Source of the DNA: SFEL01 sp045603585
GTDB taxonomy: Bacteria; Bacillota; Clostridia; Christensenellales; CAG-138
NCBI GenBank assembly: GCA_045603585.1
Contig: JAZUMK010000008.1
Coordinates: 1 to 19,773, forward strand
Length of the DNA: 19,773 bases
Reading direction: 5' to 3'
The position numbers and the translations under genes are program-made. The notes below the pieces were generated by a model, which did not search any database, had not been told where the DNA came from, and saw only the letters and a list, made by a program, of their open reading frames with translations. Shown one piece after another: positions 8,136-15,826 of the stretch. The stretch's first letter is position 1, and every line of letters begins with the position of its first letter.

Positions 8136-8169
8136 CACCCCGGAAAAATTGCTTTCCGGGGTGATTTTT
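8136..8169. terminator. Bidirectional intrinsic terminator between the GT-C-like gene and malQ
   Basis: An 11-bp perfect stem (CACCCCGGAAA at 8136-8146 with 8153-8163) has a 6-base loop, followed on the plus strand by ATTTTTTG. The minus-strand T-run is weaker but present, so it probably also ends the sugar operon. Confidence 0.9.
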
Positions 8170-8177
8170 TGTTTGGT

Positions 8178-9701
8178 TTAGTTTTCCTCAGCTTCTTCCT
8201 CGACGGGCTTCCTTGTCTGGGTAAGTCTGCCGTAAAGCTTGGTTGTGGCATACAGCTTATCCGCAAGGGCCTCGCTTGCCTCGCCGGGCAGCATACGCCA
8301 TGTCCAGTTGCAGCCAAGGGTGCTGGGGGTATTGATGCGATGGCCTCTGCCAAGCTCCAGATAATCCTGCATCTGAGCCACAAACAGCCTTGCTACGGAA
8401 CTCATGCCGCCGCGGATCATGCCCCAGTTAAAGCCCTCAGCCTCATTGAGGCCAAGATACCTTATGCAGTATGCGATATCCTCTTGGCTTGCTTCTTCCT
8501 TCCACAGGGCAACAGGGCTGTTGTCATGGGTGCCGGTATAGCAAATGCAGTTTTCCACATAGGTGTGGGGCAGATAGGAGCTGGAATCCCTGGAATCAAA
8601 GGCAAACTCCAGCACCTTCATGCCGGGGAAGCCGGAATCATTCAGCAGCTGCTCCACATCGGGAGTGGCAAAGCCAAGATCCTCTGCGATGAATTCAAGG
8701 TTTCTGAACCAGCCCTTAAGCACGCTTATCAGCGCCATGCCGGGGCCGGGGATCCACTTGCCGCTGCAGGCGGTCTCCTCGCCGTATTCCACAGACCAGT
8801 AGCTTGCAAAGCCGCGGAAATGGTCAATGCGGATCACATCGTACATTTTGGATGCACCGTCTACCCGGCGGATCCACCAGCCGAAACCGTCCCTCTGCAT
8901 CCTGTCCCAATCGTAAAGGGGATTGCCCCAAAGCTGACCGTCTGCGCTGAAAGCATCGGGAGGTACTCCGGATACTGCCACAGGTATGTTTTTTTCATCC
9001 AGCTGGAAAAACTCAGGCTCTGCCCATACGTCTGCAGAGTCCATTGCAACGTAAATGGGAAGGTCGCCGATAACGCCGATGCCCAGCTTATTGATGTAAG
9101 CCTTCAGCTCTGTCCACTGCTTGTAGAACAGATACTGGATATAGGTGAACAGCTCCACATCCTCCTTGAGCAGGGCGCGGTATTTTTCCATTGCAGCGGG
9201 CTTTCTGAGGCGGATCTCTTCATCCTCCCACTCAGTCCAGCTGTGCATGTCAAAATGACGCTTCAGCGCCATGAAAAGGGCATAATCAGGCAGCCAGCGG
9301 GAATTTTCCGCCATGAACTTCTGTACCTTTTCACTGTCCCGCTCCCAGCCGCGCTCCTTCGCAAGGGTCAGCACGTCAAAGCGGTTATAGTAGATCGTAC
9401 CATAATCCACATTGCGCTGATCCTCGCCCCACTGATGGGCATTGACCTCATCGGCAGTAAGCAGCTCATCTTCAATAAGCAGGTCAAGGTCGATAAAGTA
9501 AGGATTGCCGGCATAGGTGGAGAAGCTCTGATAGGGAGAATCGCCATAGCTGGTGGGGCCCAGAGGCAGCATCTGCCAATAGGTCTGGCCGGCGCTGTAC
9601 AGGAAATCCGCAAATTCATATGCGGCCTTTCCCATGGTACCTATTCCGTAGGGTGAAGGCAGGGATGATATTGGCATGAGTATGCCGCTGCTACGTTTCA
9701 T
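8178..9701 (-). CDS. malQ: 4-alpha-glucanotransferase (amylomaltase, GH77)
   Basis: This 507-residue cytoplasmic enzyme transfers alpha-1,4-glucan segments between maltodextrins, releasing glucose and longer chains. It opens with the family signature RSSGILMPISSLPSPYGIG (3-21), followed by GDSPYQSFSTYAGNPYFIDL (53-72). The three GH77 catalytic acids are visible: the nucleophile D293 in RIDHFRG, the acid/base E340 in AEDLG, and D393 in GTHDN. Length is typical. It is the last gene of the ABC transporter operon, 37 bases after the second permease, with a GAGG ribosome site about 10 bases before the ATG. Its presence is the best evidence that the transporter carries malto-oligosaccharides. No separate promoter is seen. 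Confidence 0.96.
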   Translation of the reverse strand: MKRSSGILMPISSLPSPYGIGTMGKAAYEFADFLYSAGQTYWQMLPLGPTSYGDSPYQSFSTYAGNPYFIDLDLLIEDELLTADEVNAHQWGEDQRNVDYGTIYYNRFDVLTLAKERGWERDSEKVQKFMAENSRWLPDYALFMALKRHFDMHSWTEWEDEEIRLRKPAAMEKYRALLKEDVELFTYIQYLFYKQWTELKAYINKLGIGVIGDLPIYVAMDSADVWAEPEFFQLDEKNIPVAVSGVPPDAFSADGQLWGNPLYDWDRMQRDGFGWWIRRVDGASKMYDVIRIDHFRGFASYWSVEYGEETACSGKWIPGPGMALISVLKGWFRNLEFIAEDLGFATPDVEQLLNDSGFPGMKVLEFAFDSRDSSSYLPHTYVENCICYTGTHDNSPVALWKEEASQEDIAYCIRYLGLNEAEGFNWGMIRGGMSSVARLFVAQMQDYLELGRGHRINTPSTLGCNWTWRMLPGEASEALADKLYATTKLYGRLTQTRKPVEEEAEEN

Positions 9702-9738
9702 AAATCAAATGCCTCGTTTTTTCTATAAAATCCTGAGG

Positions 9739-10590
9739 TTATCCCTTTACCGCGCCTGCCGCAACACCCTTGATGATGTGCTTCTGGCAGAAGAGGTATA
9801 CAACGATTATGGGAATAATGCTCAGCATTATGACTGCCATGGTTGCGCCAAGGTCAACGGCACCGTAGCTGCCCTTAAGATACTGAACATGGATGGGTAT
9901 GGTCATGTACTTGGTGCGGTCCAGTACCAGGTAAGGCAGGAGGTAGTCGTTCCATACCCACATGAGCTCCAGTATGCCTACGGAAATAAGGGTGGGCTTA
10001 AGCATGGGCAGCACGACCCTGAAGAAGGTCTTAACAGGGCCGCAGCCGTCTATTGCGGCAGCCTCTTCGATTTCGATGGGCAGGCTCTTTATAAAGCCGA
10101 TGAACATGAATATTGCAAGGCCTGCGCCAAAGCCCAGATATATGATGGGAATGGTGTAGGGGGTATTCAGGTTCAGCTTGTCAGCGGTAAAGGTCAGGGT
10201 GAACATTACCATCTGGAAGGGAACTATCATGGAGAACAGGCAGAGATAGTAGAATATCTTTGCAAAGGCGCTCTTTACGCGGGCGATGTACCATGCAGCC
10301 ATGGAGCAGAACAGCAGTATCAGCGCAACGGATACCACAGTAATAAACAGGCTGTAAAACACGGACTTGAGGAAGGGATAGTTGCCGAAGGTCATGCCCT
10401 TGACATAGTTATCCCAGCCTGCAAAGCTTTCCGCATTGGGCAGAGCAAAGGGCTCAAGGCTTACAAAGGTATTGCCCTTGAAGGAGTTGATAAGAACCTC
10501 AAATACGGGAATTACCCAAACAAGGCACAGAGCAGCAAATACCCAGGTGAGTATTTTGCTTCCGATGGTGTACTGATTGCTCTTTTTCAT
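9739..10590 (-). CDS. Carbohydrate ABC transporter permease (MalG-like, CUT1)
   Basis: This 283-residue inner-membrane protein has six predicted helices and the EAA loop EEAAAIDGCGPVKTFFRVVL (about 190-210) that contacts the ATPase, as in MalG. It ends with the typical short KG-type C-terminus of the family. With the neighbouring MalF-like protein it would form the translocation channel for a sugar, probably a maltodextrin given the adjacent malQ. Its ATG overlaps the stop codon of the upstream permease in a TAATG junction, with GGGAGG about 10 bases before, so translation is coupled. Confidence 0.93.
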   Translation of the reverse strand: MKKSNQYTIGSKILTWVFAALCLVWVIPVFEVLINSFKGNTFVSLEPFALPNAESFAGWDNYVKGMTFGNYPFLKSVFYSLFITVVSVALILLFCSMAAWYIARVKSAFAKIFYYLCLFSMIVPFQMVMFTLTFTADKLNLNTPYTIPIIYLGFGAGLAIFMFIGFIKSLPIEIEEAAAIDGCGPVKTFFRVVLPMLKPTLISVGILELMWVWNDYLLPYLVLDRTKYMTIPIHVQYLKGSYGAVDLGATMAVIMLSIIPIIVVYLFCQKHIIKGVAAGAVKG

Positions 10591-11477
10591 TACTGCTCAA
10601 CCTCCCTGCTGCGGGTAGCCTTCTGCTGGGCTATTGCCAGCACAGCTACAAGGATAAAGAATATTACTGCCTTGGCCTGTGCTACGCCGTGGTAGTTCTT
10701 GCCGATGTTATAGGTGGAGTAAATATTAAGAGCCAGCAGCTCGGTAATATTTACCTTGGCGCCGTTTTGTATGACGCTGGGCAGACCGCCTGTAAGGGCA
10801 AGGTTCTGATCAAAGAGCTTGAAGGAGTTGGTAAGGGTAAGGAAGGTGCAGGTGGTAATGGCGGGCATTACGTTGGGTATGATTACCCTGAAGAGGGTCT
10901 GTGAGCCGGTGGCGCCGTCTATCTTGGCAGCCTCCAGCATATCCTCGGGAACCGCCTGAAGACCTGCGATGTATATGATCATCATGTAGCCTATCTGCTG
11001 CCAGGCAACCAGAATTACCAGGCCCCAGAAGCCGAATATACCGTTTGAGGTAAGATAGGTACCGTAGTTTTTCAGAATACCGTCGAATATCATGCTCCAG
11101 ATATAGCCCAGAACAACGCCGCCGATAAGGTTGGGCATAAAGAATACGGTGCGGTAAAGATTGGCGCCCCGCATCTTCTGGGTAAGAGCATAGGCAATGG
11201 CAAATGCTATAACGTTGATGAGAATTATGGACACAACAGCAAAGCCGGCAGTGTTCCAGAAAGCATTCTGGAAGCCTGCATCCTTTATGGCCTTAATGTA
11301 GTTGCTGACGCCTTCCCACTGGGCATCCCTGGGGGTATTGAACTTGCAGAAAGAAAGATAAATACCCTGAATAAAAGGCCATACAAAGCCTATTACAAAG
11401 GCCAGAAAAGTAGGCCAGATAAAGAGCGGAGCCCATTTTTTAATGGGACGCTGCACCAAATTGATGTTCTTGTTCAA
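10590..11477 (-). CDS. Sugar ABC transporter permease (MalF-like, CUT1)
   Basis: This 295-residue membrane protein has an N-terminal helix (LFIWPTFLAFVIGFVWPFIQG, split by charged flanks) and five further helices. The EAA loop EAAKIDGATGSQTLFRVIIP lies near 185-205. It pairs with the downstream MalG-like permease. The start is a TTG at 11475-11477: GGGAGGG lies 7 bases upstream and no ATG or GTG nearby has a ribosome site. It lacks the large periplasmic insertion of enterobacterial MalF, as expected for Gram-positive CUT1 permeases. The 146-base gap from the binding-protein gene contains two strong hairpins that may lower permease expression relative to the binding protein. Confidence 0.92.
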   Translation of the reverse strand: MNKNINLVQRPIKKWAPLFIWPTFLAFVIGFVWPFIQGIYLSFCKFNTPRDAQWEGVSNYIKAIKDAGFQNAFWNTAGFAVVSIILINVIAFAIAYALTQKMRGANLYRTVFFMPNLIGGVVLGYIWSMIFDGILKNYGTYLTSNGIFGFWGLVILVAWQQIGYMMIIYIAGLQAVPEDMLEAAKIDGATGSQTLFRVIIPNVMPAITTCTFLTLTNSFKLFDQNLALTGGLPSVIQNGAKVNITELLALNIYSTYNIGKNYHGVAQAKAVIFFILVAVLAIAQQKATRSREVEQ

Positions 11478-11517
11478 CTGATTTCCCTCCCGCTTATATC
11501 AGTCATTCATGCCTCAT

Positions 11518-11558
11518 GGCATGGCAAAGCCCCTAGGGTACAGAAGCTTTGCCATGCC
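11518..11558 (-). repeat. 13-bp inverted repeat (stem-loop) between binding-protein and permease genes
   Basis: GGCATGGCAAAGC (11518-11530) is perfectly complementary to 11546-11558, with a 15-base loop that itself contains the palindrome CCCTAGGG. There is no T-run, so it is not a terminator. It may be an RNA-stability element protecting the upstream binding-protein message. Confidence 0.7.
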
Positions 11559-11580
11559 CGGAGAAGATTAATGGACTAAA

Positions 11581-11602
11581 GGGGCGAGCTTAGGCTCGCC
11601 CC
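11581..11602 (-). terminator. Partial terminator / attenuator after the binding-protein gene
   Basis: A perfect 9-bp GC-rich stem (GGGGCGAGC at 11581-11589 with 11594-11602) has a 4-base loop and lies about 20 bases after the binding-protein stop. On the minus strand it is followed only by TTTAGT, so termination is probably partial. That would give more binding protein than permease. Confidence 0.6.
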
Positions 11603-11623
11603 TAATAAGGTCATATTTCGAGA

Positions 11624-12961
11624 TTAACCGTGCTGTACAGCGTATTCAATTGCCCAACCGTCAACGAAAGCGGATACAACACCCTGCCAGTTGGCATCGG
11701 TGGGATCTGCAGAGTATGCAGCCAGAGCGGAAACAACGGTGGCTCTCCAGCTGTCTACGTTGGGAGTGTGGTTGAATGCCCAGGTTACAACGTAGTTGCC
11801 AGCGGCGGTGTAGTCGTTAGCAGCAGCGAAGAATACGTTTTCGGGGGTCTTGGCAGCCTTGAAGGGGATGGGGCCGAACTGTTCAGCCATCATCTGAGTA
11901 CCTTCGTCGGAGGTTACTACCCAGGTTACGAAGTCCAGAGTAGCCTGGATGTCAGCTTCGGAAGCCTTGGCGTTTACTGCCCAGCAGTTTTCAGTACCGC
12001 AGCACAGACCGGCCTTCTCTTCGCCTTCAGCACCGCAGTAGATGGGGATCATGGTCAGGTTGGCGGGATCCATACCGGCTTCTACGAGGCCAGCAAATTC
12101 CCAGGTACCGTTCTGATAGAATACAGCCTTGCCTTCCTTGAACTCGCCAGTGGACTGTTCGCCAGTGCCGGTGGAGAGGGTCTTAGGATCGGCAGCGGAG
12201 TTGTTGATGTAAAGATCCCAGATGTTCTTGAACAGATCCATGTACTCGCCGGTGATGGCTTCGGGCTGCTCGGTTACACCGTTCTTAGCAAACTCGTAGT
12301 ACAGGGGCATGTTGGCCAGATGGCCGGAGAAACGCCAGGAGGAGGAGCCTTCCAGACCTGCAGCGGAGAAAGCATCGAAGCCCAGCTCAGCGGAACGAGC
12401 GTGGATGTCCTCAGCAACAGCCTTCAGGGAAGCGAAGTCCTTGATATCTTCTACGGCATAACCGGCCTCAGCCAGCAGAGCCTTGTTTACGATGATACCG
12501 AATGCTTCGTAGCAGTAACCGATAGCCTTCAGAGCGCCGGCCTCGTCATAGAGGTTGAAATCGTTGGTGGTCAGCTCGTTTGCGAAGGAGGTGCCGGTCA
12601 GATCCAGGCAGTACTCGCCCCAGTCAAGCAGGCCCTGTGCATTGCCGCACTGGAACAGGGTGGGAGCTTCGTCCTTGGCCATTTCAGCGGTCAGGGTATC
12701 GGAGTAGGTGCCGGAAGCAGCGGTAACAACCTTTACCTCTACGCCGGTCTGCTCGGTGTACAGAGCAGCCAGATCCTGCCAAGCGGCATCAGCTTCGGGC
12801 TTGAAGTTGAGGAAGTAAACAGAGCCGCCTTCAGCGGGAGCTGCTTCAACTTCTTCTACGGGAGCTGCTTCTTCTACAGCAGGCTCTTCAGCGGGGGCTG
12901 CGCAAGCTGCCATGGAGAATGCCATTACAACAGCCAGAAACAGTGCAAAATACTTCTTCAT
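11624..12961 (-). CDS. Sugar ABC transporter substrate-binding lipoprotein (CUT1, MalE-like)
   Basis: This 445-residue family 1 solute-binding protein captures sugar outside the membrane for the MalF/MalG-like permeases. It starts with a lipoprotein signal peptide (MKKYFALFLAVVMAFSMAAC, acylated cysteine at 20) and then a 25-residue Ala/Glu/Pro/Val-rich tether (about 21-45) before the globular domain beginning GGSVYFLNFKPEAD. Aromatic residues around SSSWRFSG and GTWEFAG fit a sugar-binding cleft. Cysteines in the domain (for example the GLCCGTENC stretch) are more numerous than usual. A GAGG site lies about 9 bases before the ATG. It is the first transport gene after the regulator. Maltodextrin is the likely ligand, by context only. 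Confidence 0.92.
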   Translation of the reverse strand: MKKYFALFLAVVMAFSMAACAAPAEEPAVEEAAPVEEVEAAPAEGGSVYFLNFKPEADAAWQDLAALYTEQTGVEVKVVTAASGTYSDTLTAEMAKDEAPTLFQCGNAQGLLDWGEYCLDLTGTSFANELTTNDFNLYDEAGALKAIGYCYEAFGIIVNKALLAEAGYAVEDIKDFASLKAVAEDIHARSAELGFDAFSAAGLEGSSSWRFSGHLANMPLYYEFAKNGVTEQPEAITGEYMDLFKNIWDLYINNSAADPKTLSTGTGEQSTGEFKEGKAVFYQNGTWEFAGLVEAGMDPANLTMIPIYCGAEGEEKAGLCCGTENCWAVNAKASEADIQATLDFVTWVVTSDEGTQMMAEQFGPIPFKAAKTPENVFFAAANDYTAAGNYVVTWAFNHTPNVDSWRATVVSALAAYSADPTDANWQGVVSAFVDGWAIEYAVQHG

Positions 12962-12981
12962 CAGTTTTTTCCTCTCTTTGT

Positions 12982-13011
12982 TTTATATTGTGCGCCATGA
13001 TGAAAGCGCAA
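12982..13011 (-). promoter_or_regulatory. Possible promoter for the binding-protein operon
   Basis: On the minus strand TTGCGC (13006-13011) lies 18 bases from TATAAA (12982-12987), in the 52-base gap after the regulator gene. The spacer carries a small inverted repeat (TGCGC / GCGCA). Read-through from the regulator promoter is an alternative source of transcript. Confidence 0.4.
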
Positions 13012-13013
13012 AT

Positions 13014-14030
13014 TTAATTCAGTTTTGATATGGACGCGCCGACTCTGAAGCGGGTGGGCAGCACCTCATGTCTGTTGCCCGAACGTCCTTCTATCATATC
13101 CATAAGTATGGATACGCTCTTGCGGCCCATTTCCTCCACCGGCTGGCACAGGGTGGACAGCATTGGGTTCATGTATTCCGACATCGCTATGCCGTCAATG
13201 GCGATTACAGAGCAATCCTCCGGAACCCTTTTGCCATATTCTCTCAGCGCCCTCATTGCGCCCATTGCCATAACGTCCGCTATGGTGAAGATGGCGGTAA
13301 AATCCACATCGTCATTTTCAAGCATTTGGGCCATTGTATTGTAGGCGTTGGCTATGGTGAAGCCGCCGGTTTGCATTACGATGGAAGGGTCATATGCTAT
13401 GCCGTTATCCGCAAGCGCCTTGAGATAGCCCTGAAAGCGCAGCTGGCTTATGGTGCCGTCATCCGTAGCGGATACAAGAGCGGCTATGCGTCTGTGGCCA
13501 TTTTTTATGAGTATTTCCACCGCACGGTAGGCCTCGTCCTGATCCTCGATGGATACGGAGGAATATTGTTCACTTTCAAGGGTGCCGTATTTATTGGAGT
13601 AGGAGCAGCATACAAAGGGAACATTCAGCACCTTGAGTCTCTCCGGGGTATAATCCTGACATCCCCCAAGAAATACTATGCCCAACAACCGCTTTTCCCT
13701 TTCCATTTCCGCACCGATCTGTATTTCGTCGGCATCGGAGGCTATCTGGCGCATTACCATGGTATAGCCGGCCTGCTCTATTTTTTCTTCAATTGCAGTT
13801 ATTATATCTATATAAAACGGATTGGATACGCCCCTCACCACAAGTCCTATGGTGTCGGATTTGGTTTTCACCAGATCGCGGGCGGTATTATTGGGAATAT
13901 AGTTTGCGTTTTGGATAACGCTGCGGACGCGTCTGCGGCTTTCCTCGCTGACATCGGGTCTGTTGTTAAGCACCCTGGATACGGTGCTTACGCTCACTCC
14001 GCTGAGCCTTGCGATATCCTTTATTGTCAT
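13014..14030 (-). CDS. LacI-family transcriptional regulator of the sugar cluster
   Basis: This 338-residue repressor has an N-terminal helix-turn-helix (MTIKDIARLSGVSVSTVSRV, 1-20), a hinge (NNTARDLV) with the leucine that inserts into a central CpG step, and a periplasmic-binding-protein-like effector domain (from TIGLVVRGVSNPFY). The frame extends to a TTG at 14048, but that start has no ribosome site and the family begins at this ATG; the ribosome site before the ATG is weak. It presumably senses an alpha-glucan or derivative and controls the transporter and malQ downstream. A perfect CG-centred palindrome just after its own promoter suggests autorepression. A 52-base gap separates it from the binding-protein gene. 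Confidence 0.93.
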   Translation of the reverse strand: MTIKDIARLSGVSVSTVSRVLNNRPDVSEESRRRVRSVIQNANYIPNNTARDLVKTKSDTIGLVVRGVSNPFYIDIITAIEEKIEQAGYTMVMRQIASDADEIQIGAEMEREKRLLGIVFLGGCQDYTPERLKVLNVPFVCCSYSNKYGTLESEQYSSVSIEDQDEAYRAVEILIKNGHRRIAALVSATDDGTISQLRFQGYLKALADNGIAYDPSIVMQTGGFTIANAYNTMAQMLENDDVDFTAIFTIADVMAMGAMRALREYGKRVPEDCSVIAIDGIAMSEYMNPMLSTLCQPVEEMGRKSVSILMDMIEGRSGNRHEVLPTRFRVGASISKLN

Positions 14031-14073
14031 AGGCTTTATCCGTCCCAATACTTAAGAAGTGTTTTCGGGTACA

Positions 14074-14104
14074 TTTCCGGTAAGGTTACCGGAAACGTTT
14101 CCGG
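14074..14104. promoter_or_regulatory. LacI-type operator array (overlapping palindromes)
   Basis: The palindrome CCGGAAACGTTTCCGG (14089-14104) is perfect and centred on CG, as LacI-family proteins prefer. It shares its left half with a second inverted repeat: TTTCCGGTAA (14074-14083) and TTACCGGAAA (14086-14095) around a GG centre. Three half-sites of the form TTTCCGG/CCGGAAA therefore lie side by side, 15-50 bases downstream of the regulator's -10 box. Confidence 0.75.
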
Positions 14105-14118
14105 AAGCCTGCGATATA

Positions 14119-14147
14119 ATATTAACAATTTTTACGGAAAAAGTCAA
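14119..14147 (-). promoter_or_regulatory. Promoter of the LacI-family regulator gene
   Basis: On the minus strand TTGACT (14142-14147) is 17 bases from TAATAT (14119-14124). The start point would fall just before the operator palindrome, giving a roadblock-type repression geometry. Confidence 0.7.
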
Positions 14148-14183
14148 CGGAACCCTGTTATTAAATAAACATATATCACAAAT

Positions 14184-14218
14184 AAAAAAGTCCGGATTAA
14201 TAAGCTAATCCGGACTTT
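14184..14218 (-). terminator. Intrinsic terminator of the ABC ATPase gene
   Basis: A perfect 13-bp stem (AAAGTCCGGATTA at 14187-14199 with 14206-14218) has a 6-base loop, followed on the minus strand by a T-run (CTTTTTTATTTG). It separates the ATPase transcript from the regulator-transporter transcript. Confidence 0.93.
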
Positions 14219-14242
14219 GGTATTAAGCTGTGGTTATACCGG

Positions 14243-15436
14243 TTAGATGAGGTTCTTTTCGGTGGCCTTATCGAACATGTGAATTACGTTGCCGCCGAAG
14301 GCAAAGCTTACGGGAGAGCCGTATGCGAAGCCGTTCTGCAGTTCGCCGGTAAGGTCGATGGTGGGGATAATTACAACAACGTCCTTGCCGTTTGCATCTG
14401 CATGGAGATGTACGGAGCTGCCCATCATTTCGGATACGTCTACGGTACCGGAGATGTTGGCGCCTTCAGTGCCATTGCAGAGGGTTACATGCTCGGGACG
14501 GATACCCAGAGTGATGTCGCAGGGTTCTGCGCCATTTGCGCGCAGGACAGCCTGCTTATCTTCGGGCAGCTCGATCTTGGTGCCGGCGATTGCTACATAG
14601 TAGCTGTCGCCTTCCTTCTCAAGACGTGCATCGAAGAAGTTCATCTGGGGAGTGCCGATAAAGCCTGCTACGAACAGGTTGGCAGGATGATTGAACACTT
14701 CCTGGGGAGTGCCGATCTGCTGAATGAAACCATCGCGCATGATTACGATACGATCGCCAAGGGTCATGGCCTCGGTCTGGTCGTGGGTAACGTATACGAA
14801 GGTGGTGTTAATGCGCTGACGCAGCTTTATGATCTCCGCACGCATCTGGTTCCTGAGCTTAGCGTCCAGGTTGGACAGAGGTTCGTCCATGAGGAATACG
14901 GCGGGGTCACGAACGATAGCACGGCCGATGGCAACACGCTGACGCTGTCCGCCGGTCAGAGCCTTGGGCTTACGATCCAGATACTGGGTGATGTCCAGGA
15001 TCTCGGCAGCTTCCTTTACCTTGCGGTCGATTTCGTCCTTGGGGGTCTTCTTGAGCTTAAGGGAGAAGGCCATGTTCTCGTACACGGTCATATGGGGATA
15101 CAGAGCGTAGTTCTGGAATACCATTGCGATATCCCTGTCCTTGGGAGCTACGTCGTTCATCAGCTTTTCGCCAATGTACAGCTCGCCTGCGCTGATGTCT
15201 TCCAGACCTGCGATCATACGCAGAGTGGTGGACTTACCGCAACCGGAGGGACCAACCAGAACGATGAACTCTTTGTCAGCGATATCCAGGCTGAATTCCT
15301 GAACAGCTACAACGCCCTCGTCGGTGATCTGCAGGTTGACCTTCTTTTCTACCTCCTGCTCGCCCTTTTTCTTGGTCTTCTTGACTTCGGCGTTGGGGTA
15401 GATCTTCTTGATGTTCTTCAGGCTAACTTTTGCCAT
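14243..15436 (-). CDS. ABC transporter ATP-binding protein, MsmX/UgpC/MalK type
   Basis: This 397-residue cytoplasmic ATPase energises CUT1 sugar importers. It has Walker A GPSGCGKST (62-70), Q-loop (FQNYALYPHMT), signature LTGGQRQR, Walker B VFLMDEP, H-loop VTHDQTEAMTL, and a C-terminal TOBE/regulatory domain. Between the first two strands (about 15-42) is a lysine/glutamate-rich insert, which I recall in related gut Clostridia. The protein opens MAKVSLKNIKKIYPN, the canonical start of the family, so I choose the ATG at 15434-15436. No ribosome site lies close to it. An upstream in-frame ATG at 15505 has GGAG about 10 bases before it but would add an unusual basic 23-residue extension. A separate promoter and terminator suggest it may serve several transporters. 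Confidence 0.92.
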   Translation of the reverse strand: MAKVSLKNIKKIYPNAEVKKTKKKGEQEVEKKVNLQITDEGVVAVQEFSLDIADKEFIVLVGPSGCGKSTTLRMIAGLEDISAGELYIGEKLMNDVAPKDRDIAMVFQNYALYPHMTVYENMAFSLKLKKTPKDEIDRKVKEAAEILDITQYLDRKPKALTGGQRQRVAIGRAIVRDPAVFLMDEPLSNLDAKLRNQMRAEIIKLRQRINTTFVYVTHDQTEAMTLGDRIVIMRDGFIQQIGTPQEVFNHPANLFVAGFIGTPQMNFFDARLEKEGDSYYVAIAGTKIELPEDKQAVLRANGAEPCDITLGIRPEHVTLCNGTEGANISGTVDVSEMMGSSVHLHADANGKDVVVIIPTIDLTGELQNGFAYGSPVSFAFGGNVIHMFDKATEKNLI

Positions 15437-15616
15437 GGTGTTTATTTGGCTGTAACCGTTCTGCCTCCGCAAGGAACGGCCTCGGGGCAATGGCGTTCGC
15501 CCCATTACGACAGGTCTCCACGCTGCCGCACCGCCAGCCGGGCGGGATTCCTCCTTTGTTTTCTCCCCTGCCGGTTAGTAAAGTGGAGTAACCGGCAAAA
15601 GATAAATTAAGGTACC
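15437..15616 (-). promoter_or_regulatory. Long structured 5' leader of the ABC ATPase gene
   Basis: About 180 bases separate the predicted transcription start from the chosen ATG. The leader holds an inverted repeat (15569-15597), a strong but orphan Shine-Dalgarno sequence (AAAGGAGGAAT, near 15550-15560) with no start codon at normal distance, a CCGCC/GGCGG hairpin right after it, and a CCGTTC/GAACGG stem (15456-15461 with 15474-15479) whose loop contains GGAGG. It matches no riboswitch class I can name. Confidence 0.5.
15569..15597. repeat. 9-bp inverted repeat in the ATPase leader
   Basis: TGCCGGTTA (15569-15577) is perfectly complementary to TAACCGGCA (15589-15597) across 11 bases. It could be a leader RNA hairpin or a second operator; its CCGGTTA/TAACCGG halves resemble, but do not equal, the CCGGTAA/TTACCGG halves at the regulator promoter. 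Confidence 0.55.
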
Positions 15617-15622
15617 TTAATT
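15605..15622. promoter_or_regulatory. 18-bp perfect palindrome at the ATPase transcription start
   Basis: AATTAAGGTACCTTAATT is a perfect palindrome that directly abuts the -10 box and covers the predicted +1. This is a typical repressor position. Its centre is TA rather than CG, so the neighbouring LacI-family protein is not an obvious binder. Confidence 0.6.
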
Positions 15623-15651
15623 AATATACCACAGCCCTGTAAATGGAGCAA
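15623..15651 (-). promoter_or_regulatory. Promoter of the ABC ATPase gene
   Basis: On the minus strand TTGCTC (15646-15651) is 17 bases from TATATT (15623-15628), with a TGG just before it forming an extended -10. The stretch between it and the divergent radical SAM promoter (15652-15735) shows only AT-rich sequence and a weak CTCG/CGAG hairpin followed by T6. Confidence 0.65.
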
Positions 15652-15735
15652 GTATTACTCGCCCTGTTTCGAGGATTTTTTAACATTATTTTCTTTAAAT
15701 CTCCGTTTAAGCCCTTGTTAAAGGATAAACATTGC

Positions 15736-15763
15736 TTGAAATAGTTTTAATTGATGTTATATT
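15736..15763 (+). promoter_or_regulatory. Probable promoter of the radical SAM gene
   Basis: TTGAAA (15736-15741) is 16 bases from TATATT (15758-15763), about 60 bases before the start codon. The leader contains a short CGACA/TGTCG hairpin of unknown meaning. Confidence 0.45.
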
Positions 15764-15826
15764 ATAAATGGTACGACACTGTCCTGTCGGCCAAGGGCTT
15801 TTTGCAGTACCGCCGCAGGATATGCC

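Noticed and set aside
13014..14048. LacI-family gene starting at the TTG at 14048
   Set aside because: There is no ribosome site, and the extra residues precede the universal MTIKDIA opening of the family.
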